Below are positions 9,385-16,977 of a stretch of DNA of 64,000 nucleotides, in pieces. Below the pieces are notes generated by a model that saw only the letters and a program-made list of their open reading frames with translations, made no database searches and had not been told where the DNA came from. Within the stretch, counting starts at the first letter, position 1. Each line of letters opens with the position of its first letter. Source of the stretch: Alteromonas naphthalenivorans. Lineage in GTDB: Bacteria; Pseudomonadota; Gammaproteobacteria; Enterobacterales; Alteromonadaceae. A program made the position numbers and the translations under genes. The DNA is taken from NCBI RefSeq assembly GCF_000213655.1, contig NC_015554.1, positions 4,650,001 to 4,714,000 on the forward strand, read 5' to 3'.

Positions 9385-9507
9385 TGGAATATCATAAAAG
9401 AAGATTAAGGAAATGATGTGAAATTAACCGTGATAAAGAACGTATTTCAGTTAGTCTCAGAAGGTTTATAAGGCTCTAGAAAGCAGGGCTATTCTTACAT
9501 CATACCG
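9385..9507. repeat. Imperfect repeat R1 ending in a groEL-3'-like sequence
   Basis: This segment matches 14745-14887 imperfectly (shared blocks such as AGATTAAGGAAATGATGTGA and CTAGAAAGC) and, like it, ends in TTACATCAT followed by CCG. The TTACATCAT equals the reverse complement of the last codons and stop of groEL (63355-63363). R2 has about 20 extra bases. It most likely marks an older insertion boundary at the groEL 3' end. Confidence 0.65.
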
Positions 9508-9712
9508 AGCGAACTATCACCAATCAGATCTTTTGATTATTTTTAGTAAGTTACAAGGTCAACAATGCATGCACTGTTGGCTACATTACGCATCTATATG
9601 AGCAAGAAGACAAACATAAAACATCTAAAGTTACGTGGTAATATCTGGATATATCAACGCAGCCCCCCTGAGCACTTAATAAACCAGTGCCCTGACTAGT
9701 CGGTCATTCACG

Positions 9713-10407
9713 TTAGCCATGATACTGCTGCACGTGCCGGGCTAGAAGAAACGAGACATCCTCAATGAACAACCAAAGTCCAAAGCGCTCATTTTAGTGA
9801 AGTAGCCCGAGACATGAGACGTGGCCAAAAGAACTACCCTGAAGAATGTGATTTAGGTATCTATCCCGAAAAGCGAGAACTATCCACCAAAGAAGAAGTA
9901 GCTAAGATACGAGGCCACTCTTGGGAAAACCTATTTACAGCTTGCTGGTGGACTTAGACATCTACTCAGGCGTTAGTATCAGCGATGCTATGCAACCTAA
10001 AGAAGAAGCATGTTGTTGTCGATGACGGAGTCATTTCGATAAACATTGAGAAAGGTAAAACGATGGCAGCAACAAGCACTATACCTCTACCTGATGCAAT
10101 AGGTGAAAGGTTTTTAGCTCATATCGAGGACAAGGAAGATAACGACTTTGCTATTGGAAGCAAGACAGCTAGCCGAACATTCTCAAACTTTAAGGTAAAG
10201 CCTTTGACTAACGACAAGCTCAAAGGCTTTCACTCGTTCAGGCACATGCACATAACAGAGGTGGAACGTGCTGGTGTAGAGGAGAATATCACTGCTCAGA
10301 TAGTTGGTCATGAGCGAGGAAAGACGATGTCTTACGGGTATTACTCGAAAGGTCATGAATTAATTAAACTAAAGAACGCTGTAGATAAAGCAATCAACTG
10401 TGTATAA
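9713..10407 (+). pseudogene. Broken tyrosine recombinase (integrase) 1
   Basis: The C-terminal catalytic half is open from 9985, with FHSFRHMHIT (His-x-x-Arg box), IVGHERGKT (second His) and a Tyr in GYYSKG, the signature of phage-type integrases. Upstream, in other frames, are pieces such as SEVARDMRRGQKNYPEECDL ending at a TAG near 9957. Stops and frame changes break the N-terminal core-binding part, so the enzyme is not functional. The left limit is approximate. It precedes the protease module and follows the R1 boundary, as the integrase of a small integrated element would. Confidence 0.75.
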
Positions 10408-10482
10408 TCCCGCGCCACGTCATTCGGCTTGTAAAATTTGTTAACAATAGTGTAAGTTAGTTAGTGATCGATAAATTCAAGG

Positions 10483-11370
10483 ATGAGTATTTACAATGTA
10501 AATGGCTCAGTTGATACCTTTTTAAGTTTCAGGATTGAGCACATTCAGGAGAATCACTTTCCTGAGCACGACATTTTGGTCTATTACGGACCTATCGAGT
10601 TTTGGTCCAAGAATCCGTTTCGTCACCAGCTTGAGGGGTGTGCGTCTGATGAGGATAAGAAAGACAGATTACTCATAATTTTACAGACTGGTGGAGGCTC
10701 TGCTGAGACAGTAGAAAAGATGGTTGAAATGTCTCGGAATTTTTACGATTGCGTTGACTTTCTTGTTCCTGACGTAGCGATGTCCGCGGGAACGATTTGG
10801 TGTATGTCTGGCGATAAGATATATATGGATTATTCCTCATCACTCGGTCCGATAGACCCTCAAGTTCAAAATAATGAGGGGAAATGGGTACCTGCGCTCG
10901 GTTATTTGGACAAGTGCAATGAGTTAATTCAAAAGAGCATCGGACAGCCTCTCAGTAATGCAGAATTGGTCATGCTAAATAGCTTAGATCTAGCCTCATT
11001 AAGGCATTATGAACAAGCGCGAGATTTATCAACATCACTTCTAAAGAAGTGGTTAGTTGAGTTTAAGTTTAAAGACTGGAAAGAGCACCGTACTTCCCCA
11101 GATAAAATCGGACAAGAAGTTACAGAGGATGAGAAAAAAGCCAGAGCAGAAGAAATAGCTACTATACTCAGTAATAATAATAGATGGCATAGCCACAGCA
11201 GAATGATAAGTCTAAAAACCTTACAAGAAGAGTTGAGGCTAGAAATTGATGATTATACAGATGATAGAGAGTTAAGAGAGTCTGTAAATTTATTGCACGA
11301 TTTTTGCACTGATTATTTACATAAAATGGGCAAAGCCGTTTTAGTCGGTTCCAAGCATAGCGTTATTTAG
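10483..11370 (+). CDS. Serine dehydrogenase proteinase-family (ClpP-class) protein
   Basis: 295 residues resembling the SDH proteinase family (PF01972, ClpP/crotonase fold). LIILQTGGGSAETVEKM (~64-80) gives the oxyanion glycines. The block around PDVAMSAGTIW (~100) carries the probable nucleophile serine, and SSLGPIDPQ follows as in this family. There is no signal peptide or clear membrane segment, so cytoplasmic action is likely. The C-terminal ~100 residues are helical and charged. A 55-aa gene follows after 15 bp and both end at a terminator. The location among integrase remnants suggests phage-related or defence cargo; that is inference. Confidence 0.7.
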   Translation: MSIYNVNGSVDTFLSFRIEHIQENHFPEHDILVYYGPIEFWSKNPFRHQLEGCASDEDKKDRLLIILQTGGGSAETVEKMVEMSRNFYDCVDFLVPDVAMSAGTIWCMSGDKIYMDYSSSLGPIDPQVQNNEGKWVPALGYLDKCNELIQKSIGQPLSNAELVMLNSLDLASLRHYEQARDLSTSLLKKWLVEFKFKDWKEHRTSPDKIGQEVTEDEKKARAEEIATILSNNNRWHSHSRMISLKTLQEELRLEIDDYTDDRELRESVNLLHDFCTDYLHKMGKAVLVGSKHSVI

Positions 11371-11385
11371 TAGGAAGATTTAATT

Positions 11386-11553
11386 ATGAGTGATTTAGCA
11401 TTAGAACTTGAAAAGCTAATTGAAGAAAAAAAGCAACAAAGCAACGATGTTCGTCAACAACTAGATTTTCTAAAGAAAGCGCAAGATAGTGGATTAATTA
11501 AAAAGCCAGAATTCAATCTTGCCAGTGTCGTTAACGTCGCCACTGCCATGTAA
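11386..11553 (+). CDS. 55-residue coiled-coil protein, partner of the protease gene
   Basis: The ATG at 11386 follows AGGAAG, and the frame ends at TAA 11551-11553. The first ~40 residues (MSDLALELEKLIEEKKQQ onward) are a strongly charged helix suited to a coiled coil; the tail (FNLASVVNVATAM) is hydrophobic. It is in an operon with the ClpP-class gene and ends 22 bp before a terminator. I do not recognise the family. A small regulator, adaptor or toxin/antidote-like partner of the protease is possible but unproven. Confidence 0.55.
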   Translation: MSDLALELEKLIEEKKQQSNDVRQQLDFLKKAQDSGLIKKPEFNLASVVNVATAM

Positions 11554-11575
11554 GTATAAGTTCGGCTTAGCGAAG

Positions 11576-11600
11576 AACGCCTCTTTAAGGGGCGTTTTTT
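11576..11600 (+). terminator. Rho-independent terminator
   Basis: Stem AACGCCTCT (11576-11584) / AGGGGCGTT (11588-11596, one G-T pair), 3-base loop, then a T-run to 11600. It closes the protease plus 55-aa operon. Confidence 0.85.
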
Positions 11601-11619
11601 ATAAAAAATTTTCTCACTT

Positions 11620-11977
11620 AATCGACAATGATAAAGCCTTAACTTCCCCCTATTGGGTACCTCTGCGCACTACAAGAACGCTGTAAAGAAAATCGTCAAG
11701 CCAGTCGCAACGTTCATCTTGACCAAACACGAAGACAACGTAGACGTTCTGCTGGCCGCTCTTCAAACCGAACGACAAACTTAAAGATTACTGAAGCACA
11801 CCAAAGATTGAAGGCTACAAGACAGGCCTACGCTCATTTAAAGGTTACTTTGCGACAGCGCTAGAGCAGGTGGGTTGTCCTGAAGACATTGTTCCGAAGC
11901 TAGCAGGGCACAAGCAATTGTCTTTGACGTATAACTTGTACAGTAACAGTACGTATAATGAAAAGGACGAACTGTAG
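11620..11977 (+). pseudogene. Broken tyrosine recombinase 2
   Basis: Two pieces in different frames. The first (to ~11780) reads YKNAVKKIVKPVATFILTKH onward. The second reads LRSFKGYFATALEQVG, then LAGHKQLSLTYNLYS and a stop at 11977, the Arg/His/Tyr end of an integrase. The first part (11620-11760) recurs at 13269-13407. It sits just before the PIN-like gene. Confidence 0.65.
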
Positions 11978-12032
11978 CAGTATGTCTAGAGAATTTACGA
12001 GACTGACTGCTTAAATATCATGCCTTATTAAT

Positions 12033-13106
12033 TCAGCATGTAACCTTTTTATTTTCTTCTACAACATGAAGTACATGTGTTGGTATATTCAGAAACTCGT
12101 AAGCAGCGGAAGTTTTCTTAACGAACCTGTCGTCACAACTCATTATTGCTGAACAATAATAGCCCATTGATGCGTGCATCATATCGCTACTAGTACTAAC
12201 AAAGCTATTTGAGTCATGTGGCTTCTTATCTGGATAATAACCGACCATATTAAGGATTTGATAAACTCCAATTACATGGTCTGAGGGGGCGTTGTCATGC
12301 TCTGGAAAAGCAGGGCTTTTCTCAGTTACACCAAAGAACTGCTCGATCGTTACCTCTGAGTTAGCCATTACGTCATTTTTAATTACTTCCTGCCAAATTT
12401 GCTCAACCACATTGGGAGGCGTGATATTGTTTAGACGTAAAGGGTTTACATTCAGGTTTTCCCTAAATTGAAGCAGTATTGAAAGCTCGCTGCTATCGAC
12501 TTGTGTCTGAAATGCAGCAATACTCTGCTTTACTAAACGTTTAAATTTTGTCAATTGCTCTTCTTGGTTGCTCTCAATATTTTTTTTCAGGTTATCAATA
12601 AATGCTTGAGGCAGTCCGTCTTCGCCGAGGTCGTCTAACGGCTTCAAGATATCGTCATGCAACCTCTCAAACGCGTTAATTATGTGCATCTCAATTTCTG
12701 TAAGTGACATATCAGGTAGTCCTCCCATCATTTTTTGATTGATGAGAGTTTGAGACTCAATTAAATATTCGAGATTTAAGTTGTTGGCATATTCATCGTA
12801 GAGTTGAAAAGGAGAAAGTGAGCGAATCAATATTTCATTCTGGGGTACAAAGTTTGAATCGGTGACTCGTCTTATATGGTAAGCATCTAGTTCACATAAA
12901 ACTTGTAGGAATGGTTTTGCATCTCCTCCACCATCCGCTGCTCGTTTTATTTCCTTTAGCGTTTCATCTGAATACACAGCACGAAAGTCTTTGTGGAAAT
13001 TTGGAATAATGCCTAGTAGTTTTTGCTTCCTCAAAGCGTCTATTACATTTTGGTCTATATATACTAGCGGCCTAGCATCATCAAGTTCAGAGTATCTTGG
13101 TAGCAT
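12033..13106 (-). CDS. PIN-like nuclease-fold protein
   Basis: 357 residues, not a family I can name. The ends look like a PIN domain: N-terminal LVYIDQNVIDAL (first Asp), YSDETLKEI, and C-terminal SSDMMHASMGYYC plus MSCDDRFVKK (distal acidic residues), with ~200 helical residues inserted. PIN domains are metal-dependent RNases; the catalytic reading is inference. The ATG at 13106 is preferred because AGAGG (complement of 13112-13116) precedes it at five bases; a GTG at 13112 overlaps that site. It stands alone between two integrase remnants, so single-gene defence cargo is plausible. Confidence 0.55.
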   Translation of the reverse strand: MLPRYSELDDARPLVYIDQNVIDALRKQKLLGIIPNFHKDFRAVYSDETLKEIKRAADGGGDAKPFLQVLCELDAYHIRRVTDSNFVPQNEILIRSLSPFQLYDEYANNLNLEYLIESQTLINQKMMGGLPDMSLTEIEMHIINAFERLHDDILKPLDDLGEDGLPQAFIDNLKKNIESNQEEQLTKFKRLVKQSIAAFQTQVDSSELSILLQFRENLNVNPLRLNNITPPNVVEQIWQEVIKNDVMANSEVTIEQFFGVTEKSPAFPEHDNAPSDHVIGVYQILNMVGYYPDKKPHDSNSFVSTSSDMMHASMGYYCSAIMSCDDRFVKKTSAAYEFLNIPTHVLHVVEENKKVTC

Positions 13107-13268
13107 GTTCACCTCTTTAACTTAAGTCGATCAATAAGCTCGAATATTCAACCTTAGTTACTGTGTGCATAACTTGAAGACACTGTATGGATACACTTAT
13201 TTATATGCAAATATTTTTTTCATGCCTTTAAGGTTGAGCCTATTTAGGTATAAAAATCTGAGAGTCCA

Positions 13269-13407
13269 AATCGACAATGACAAAGCCGCAACGCCCCCCA
13301 TAGGGTACCTCTACGCATCACAGGAACGCCGCTAAGACAATCTTCAAACCAGTCGCAACGCTCACTCGACCAAACACGAAGACAACGCACAGGCTCTGCT
13401 GGTGACT
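13269..13407 (+). pseudogene. Integrase remnant 3 (repeat of 11620-11760)
   Basis: An imperfect copy of the first part of remnant 2: shared AATCGACAATGA, GGGTACCTCT, CCAGTCGCAACG and GACCAAACACGAAGACAACG. A one-base deletion relative to that copy (near 13363) shifts the frame. The rest of the gene is missing. The stretch 13107-13585 otherwise holds no gene; open frames on the minus strand here are shadows. Confidence 0.55.
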
Positions 13408-13585
13408 TGTCTCTGTGACTCCCTGACTTAAGCAAGAAAAAGTAAAAGCATAAGACACGGCACGAATACGCTCTGTTGTTCCGTCCACCAAAGTAAGAGA
13501 TCTTGACACCCGCTCACACCACTGTCAACAACTCTGATTTTTGAGATTATGACACTGTCATATTGTCAGCATAAGTTTTTGACAG

Positions 13586-14449
13586 TTACGGCTTATAAGT
13601 CTCGAAGTCCAGCTTATATTGACTTGGATGAGTTTTAACATGCCATAAGCGTGGATTAAAAGGGCCATTAGTGATTAGTTGTACTATGTCTTGCTTATCT
13701 TCTTCAGTCATTTTTAGCCCAAAGTAAACATCCGTGATATTGTCATTGGTAAGTAGTAATGACTCTCCGTTATGTTCAAGTTGGTTCACCCAGTGAGGAC
13801 TAAAAATGCTCCTATACTCACCTTCGTAATCCCACTCTTCAGACTTGCGGAAAAGTGGAATCAAAGCTTTAACTACCTTCGTCATAATTGGGAACGTTAT
13901 TGTGGGGTAGTCCTCTGAATAGACTATTTTTCTGGCATTGTGAAGAACGCTTGTAGGGTTATTTGTCACTTCAAACCTTACGCAATATCCCTTGTGAGAG
14001 TTAGCATAATGTGACCAGAAAAGAGGGTTATCATTTTCAGACGTAAAGCAACAGACTCTAGTTTGTTCATATTCTCCTGCAATGGCGTTGCGAAGTGCCT
14101 CTCTGATATTTTCATCTGACAGAACACTTTCGATCGACCTGCTTGGTAGTTCTACTCCCCTTTCTTTGTATAGCTCATTCATGAAATTGATATCACTAAC
14201 GAATCCCTTAAGGTCGTCGTTATCAATTAGAGGGTCAGGCCAACGTAAATGAAACTTACAGTCAAAGGGATCATTAAATGACTCTGGGTTATTGTGGTAG
14301 AGCAGTCCATCAGTAAAAAGCGCTGCATGCCTACTAGCATATTCCTTAGAGTAAAATGAATATCTGAACAAACCATCCTCGCCCATCTGATGAGCTGTCT
14401 TGTGTTCATCTGCAAATTGTAAGATTAGTGGATCAATTTCCCTTTGCAT
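13586..14449 (-). CDS. DUF2971 family protein
   Basis: 287 residues with the DUF2971 (PF11185) pattern: NPESFNDPFDCKF (~60), CCFTSENDNPLFWSHYANSH followed by GYCVRFE (~135-160), and EEWDYEGEYRSI (~210). The biochemical role of the family is not established; members recur in phage, islands and defence loci. The ATG at 14449 has AAGG upstream and is preferred over an in-frame TTG at 14455. It is the last gene before the attachment site at 14870. Confidence 0.8.
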   Translation of the reverse strand: MQREIDPLILQFADEHKTAHQMGEDGLFRYSFYSKEYASRHAALFTDGLLYHNNPESFNDPFDCKFHLRWPDPLIDNDDLKGFVSDINFMNELYKERGVELPSRSIESVLSDENIREALRNAIAGEYEQTRVCCFTSENDNPLFWSHYANSHKGYCVRFEVTNNPTSVLHNARKIVYSEDYPTITFPIMTKVVKALIPLFRKSEEWDYEGEYRSIFSPHWVNQLEHNGESLLLTNDNITDVYFGLKMTEEDKQDIVQLITNGPFNPRLWHVKTHPSQYKLDFETYKP

Positions 14450-14744
14450 TATCAATAACCTTAGTATTGGTTTATCACTTTCCTTGACTAATTTACCTTA
14501 CGAAAAAAAAATGACCAAACGTAACACCCGTTTTTTTGTAAAGTCACGGAACGCCGCAATCGCATAAGAAGGGTATTACCTCGCCCCCTCCCCCCTGTAC
14601 CCCACGAAAGATCCTGAGAAGATCTATGAGAAGACTTTGAGAGTCACTAAGCTATAGGCATACCTGTGCCATTACAAGATCGTATAGGCGCATACAGAGC
14701 TAATTATTGAGAGTGTAATTTAGGGGTAGATATTGGGAAGCTGA

Positions 14745-14887
14745 TGGAATATCGTAAAAGAAGATTAAGGAAATGATGTGAAACTAACCGTGACACAAAA
14801 CGTACCACAGTTAGTTTCAAAGCGCTTGTAAGCCCTTGATTTATAAGGACCTAGAAAGCGGGGCGATTCTTACATCATGCCGCCCAT
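14745..14887. repeat. Imperfect repeat R2 ending in the 18-bp attachment sequence
   Basis: The counterpart of R1 (9385-9507). It would be the sequence directly downstream of groEL before the ICE inserted: reading the minus strand, the groEL end is followed here by GAATCGCCCCGCTTTC. Confidence 0.6.
14870..14887. repeat. Left attachment repeat
   Basis: TTACATCATGCCGCCCAT, identical to 63355-63372. Its reverse complement encodes M-G-G-M-M-stop, the end of groEL, so it is a displaced copy of the target. Confidence 0.85.
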
Positions 14888-14938
14888 ATGAAACATATCT
14901 TTTTGATATATTTAACTATTTTATAATGGGAAGTTATT

Positions 14939-14958
14939 GATACCCCTCATTATACCCT
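14939..14958. promoter_or_regulatory. Subterminal integrase arm-type site (left)
   Basis: GATACCCCTCATTATACCCT closely matches GATACCCCTCATAATACCCC at 63215-63234. It lies ~50 bp inside the left repeat. This placement is typical of integrase arm sites; binding is inferred. Confidence 0.5.
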
Positions 14959-15145
14959 GCATGACAACCGACACACGATGCAGCTGATTAAACTTGGTTT
15001 TTTGACACCATTCCGATAGATACGCGGCAATACAAGCCTACTGAGCAGCTTTTATTTCAGTAGTGTCGTTAAAGGCAAGTCGCTCACCCAGTGGGGGCAG
15101 AATAGAAAACTTTTCAGACACCCTGCACGGTTTTAAATTGCTGTT

Positions 15146-15186
15146 TCCATATTTGAGCATAGCATGAAGCTATACACAAATATGGA
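15146..15186 (+). promoter_or_regulatory. Hairpin over the alpA ribosome binding site
   Basis: A perfect 10-bp inverted repeat, TCCATATTTG (15146-15155) / CAAATATGGA (15177-15186), encloses a small inner stem (TAGC/GCTA, 15160-15163 and 15169-15172). The right arm contains the GGA of the alpA ribosome binding site, so in RNA it could block translation. As DNA it could be a dimeric regulator operator. Confidence 0.5.
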
Positions 15187-15194
15187 GATTCGAT

Positions 15195-15377
15195 ATGAGT
15201 GTCAAAATTGTTCGCATGAAAGAAGTCCAGCGGATAACTGGGCTGTCTCGATCAACAATCTATGCGCAAATTGCCAAAGGCCAATTCCCAAAGCAGGTAA
15301 AGCTCACCGGAGCACGTTCAGTGGGCTGGCATGAGGCCGCTATTATTGAATGGATTGAGGCAAGGCAACAGGCTTAG
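15195..15377 (+). CDS. alpA: AlpA-family transcriptional regulator
   Basis: 60 residues with the AlpA/MerR-like winged helix (RMKEVQRITGLSRSTIYAQI, then FPKQVKLTGARSVGWHEAAI). The family acts as small DNA-binding activators of integrase or excision genes in P4-like islands. The ATG is eight bases after GGAG. It lies 308 bp inside the left end, opposite the P4-type integrase at the right end; in the circular form the two would be neighbours, which fits a recombination-control role. tRNA-Leu follows 12 bp after the stop on the same strand. Confidence 0.88.
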   Translation: MSVKIVRMKEVQRITGLSRSTIYAQIAKGQFPKQVKLTGARSVGWHEAAIIEWIEARQQA

Positions 15378-15389
15378 CCCTTCTATCTT

Positions 15390-15476
15390 GCCAGAGCGAT
15401 AAAATTGGTAGACATGAGGGATTCAAAATCCCTTGCCCTCGCGGGCGTGCCGGTTCGAGTCCGGCCTCTGGTACCA
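15390..15476 (+). tRNA. tRNA-Leu (anticodon CAA)
   Basis: An 87-nt cloverleaf with encoded CCA. The acceptor GCCAGAG pairs with CTCTGGT (first pair G-U), discriminator A. The anticodon arm is GGGATT-CAA-AATCCC, a long class II variable arm follows (GCCCTCGCGGGC), and the T arm is GCCGG-TTCGAGT-CCGGC. It lies inside the ICE, 500 bp from the end, and is not the attachment site. The D arm is slightly atypical. It would read UUG codons. Confidence 0.9.
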
Positions 15477-15686
15477 CCTTCCCCCCTTTATAGACCCAAC
15501 AGATTTTTTTGACCGTTTTCGGCGTTGAACCTGATTGGGATGCAACTGGGATGCAAACCCAGGTAACTTTCAGTCACTTTCAATTCCGATAGCGTTGGCA
15601 GCTATGCTTCGCCGTCATAACGTTTGCTTGCTAAACAGTGGCTTTGTTAGGGGGAATGTTCAGGAATAGAGGGCAAGATGGATAGG

Positions 15687-16652
15687 TTAGAGCGAATGCT
15701 CAACCCTTTCTGATAGCTTGTAGCTATTACGGATGTCAGTATCGAGAATTCCAGCAGAATGCAGGTCACTCAGCACTGCCCGAATCTGATCCAGGCTCAG
15801 GTCATAATCAGCACTCTTAATGACCCGCAGAACGGGCCGAATCTTGCCATTTAGGATGTCGAGGGTGAGCTGGGCCAATTTTTGCCTACAATCAGCATCA
15901 ATGGCGGGGTCACTATCGGGTAAAGGCTCATGCTCAGCAGGATGGGAGAGCAAACAGCTATTAGTTTCCCTCTCAGCACCAGCCAAACTAATCATACCCA
16001 AGGTGCTGACCTCCAGCAGCAATGCTAAGACGGCATAACCAACGGTTCTGGCAGTATCTAGATCGATGTTCAGAGTATGGCTAATGGCTGTAAACAGCTT
16101 GGTAGTTTCAAGCTGATTCAACGATGAGGATAACCCAACCTGTGCTAGAGTTGATTGCTTCGCGGCTATCTCTGCTTGAAATCTCTCTATCCTGGCCGCA
16201 CTGTTTTGAGCTTGCTCCCACTGCCGGTGATAACTGCTTCCTAGCCTCTTATTCAGAAGCTGTTCTTCGATAGCAATATTTTTCTGAAGACCATCAATTT
16301 CTTGCTGAAGTGACATATATTCAGGTGACCGTTGCTGCGTTTCTTTAATTAGCCGCACCTCTGAAGAGAGAAAAAAAGCGCAACTGGCAAGCCAAGAGAA
16401 GACCATCAACACAAGACTGAGCATTTTGAAGTATCGACTGATTCGACGCTTAACCCAGAAGAGATATTTTCCAACATCAATACAGCAGCCGATAAGAATA
16501 AACAACCCCGCCATAAATATGGCGTGATCACTTTCACTTGTCTTCATCACGTCTTCAAAGTCAGCGCCAGATAGCGACATTGCAAATAATCCAGTCAACA
16601 ACATGCTAACCAAGAAAAATACAGTCTGAACAAACCAGATAAGTTTAAGCAT
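15687..16652 (-). CDS. Four-helix membrane protein with coiled coil
   Basis: 321 residues. Hydrophobic helices are at ~5-27, ~45-60, ~75-95 and ~203-222, with a coiled coil of ~90 residues between helices three and four. The C-terminal ~65 residues (RQKLAQLTLDILNGKIRPVL, then DQIRAVLSDLHSAGIL) have a winged-helix look. I do not recognise a family. Such four-helix proteins with a cytoplasmic tail are common ICE accessory genes. The 15477-15686 gap before it holds no gene. Confidence 0.55.
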   Translation of the reverse strand: MLKLIWFVQTVFFLVSMLLTGLFAMSLSGADFEDVMKTSESDHAIFMAGLFILIGCCIDVGKYLFWVKRRISRYFKMLSLVLMVFSWLASCAFFLSSEVRLIKETQQRSPEYMSLQQEIDGLQKNIAIEEQLLNKRLGSSYHRQWEQAQNSAARIERFQAEIAAKQSTLAQVGLSSSLNQLETTKLFTAISHTLNIDLDTARTVGYAVLALLLEVSTLGMISLAGAERETNSCLLSHPAEHEPLPDSDPAIDADCRQKLAQLTLDILNGKIRPVLRVIKSADYDLSLDQIRAVLSDLHSAGILDTDIRNSYKLSERVEHSL

Positions 16653-16919
16653 GATGGAAAATATTTTGTTAGAAATTTAATTTTTCATTTTTGCTTTACC
16701 CCGTGTTCACAAACAAGCAATTACTTTTCGGACTAGAAAGTAGATTTTTATTACCTTTTTAATAACAGGTGTTTTCTTCAAATTGTTACGCAGTTGATTA
16801 TTAGTTGTGACAACATTCACATTTTTGAAAAATCAATAATAGCCGTGAACTTGGTTGCATAATTTTCTTTTCCGTTTGAAAAGTTTCTAAACGCATCACT
16901 CTCTTTTTGTCTATACGCT

Positions 16920-16946
16920 GAACACATCTGTGAATTAGATGTGTTC
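16920..16946 (+). promoter_or_regulatory. Hairpin in the leader of the DUF2857 gene
   Basis: A perfect 10-bp inverted repeat, GAACACATCT (16920-16929) / AGATGTGTTC (16937-16946), loop of seven, followed by CGTTTTTC. It looks like an attenuator or terminator ~30 bp before the start codon, or an operator for a dimeric regulator. The AT-rich stretch 16653-16919 holds the promoters and no gene. Confidence 0.5.
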
Positions 16947-16977
16947 CGTTTTTCAAGGACCGAAGGAGTTTCGAGTG

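Larger units (their letters stand above)
9495..14887. mobile_element. Degraded island bounded by groEL-3'-like sequences
   Basis: Bounded left by TTACATCAT (9495-9503) and right by TTACATCATGCCGCCCAT (14870-14887), both copies of the groEL 3' end. It holds three integrase remnants alternating with three cargo units (protease + 55 aa; PIN-like; DUF2971). No intact recombinase remains, so it is probably immobile now. Confidence 0.55.

Noticed and set aside
13244..13509. Two minus-strand frames of 63 codons
   Set aside because: They overlap integrase debris, have no ribosome site and read as antisense noise.
15453..15476. tRNA-Leu 3' end as the ICE attachment site
   Set aside because: I found no second copy of the tRNA 3' end in the window, while the groEL-derived 18-bp repeat is exact at both ends.
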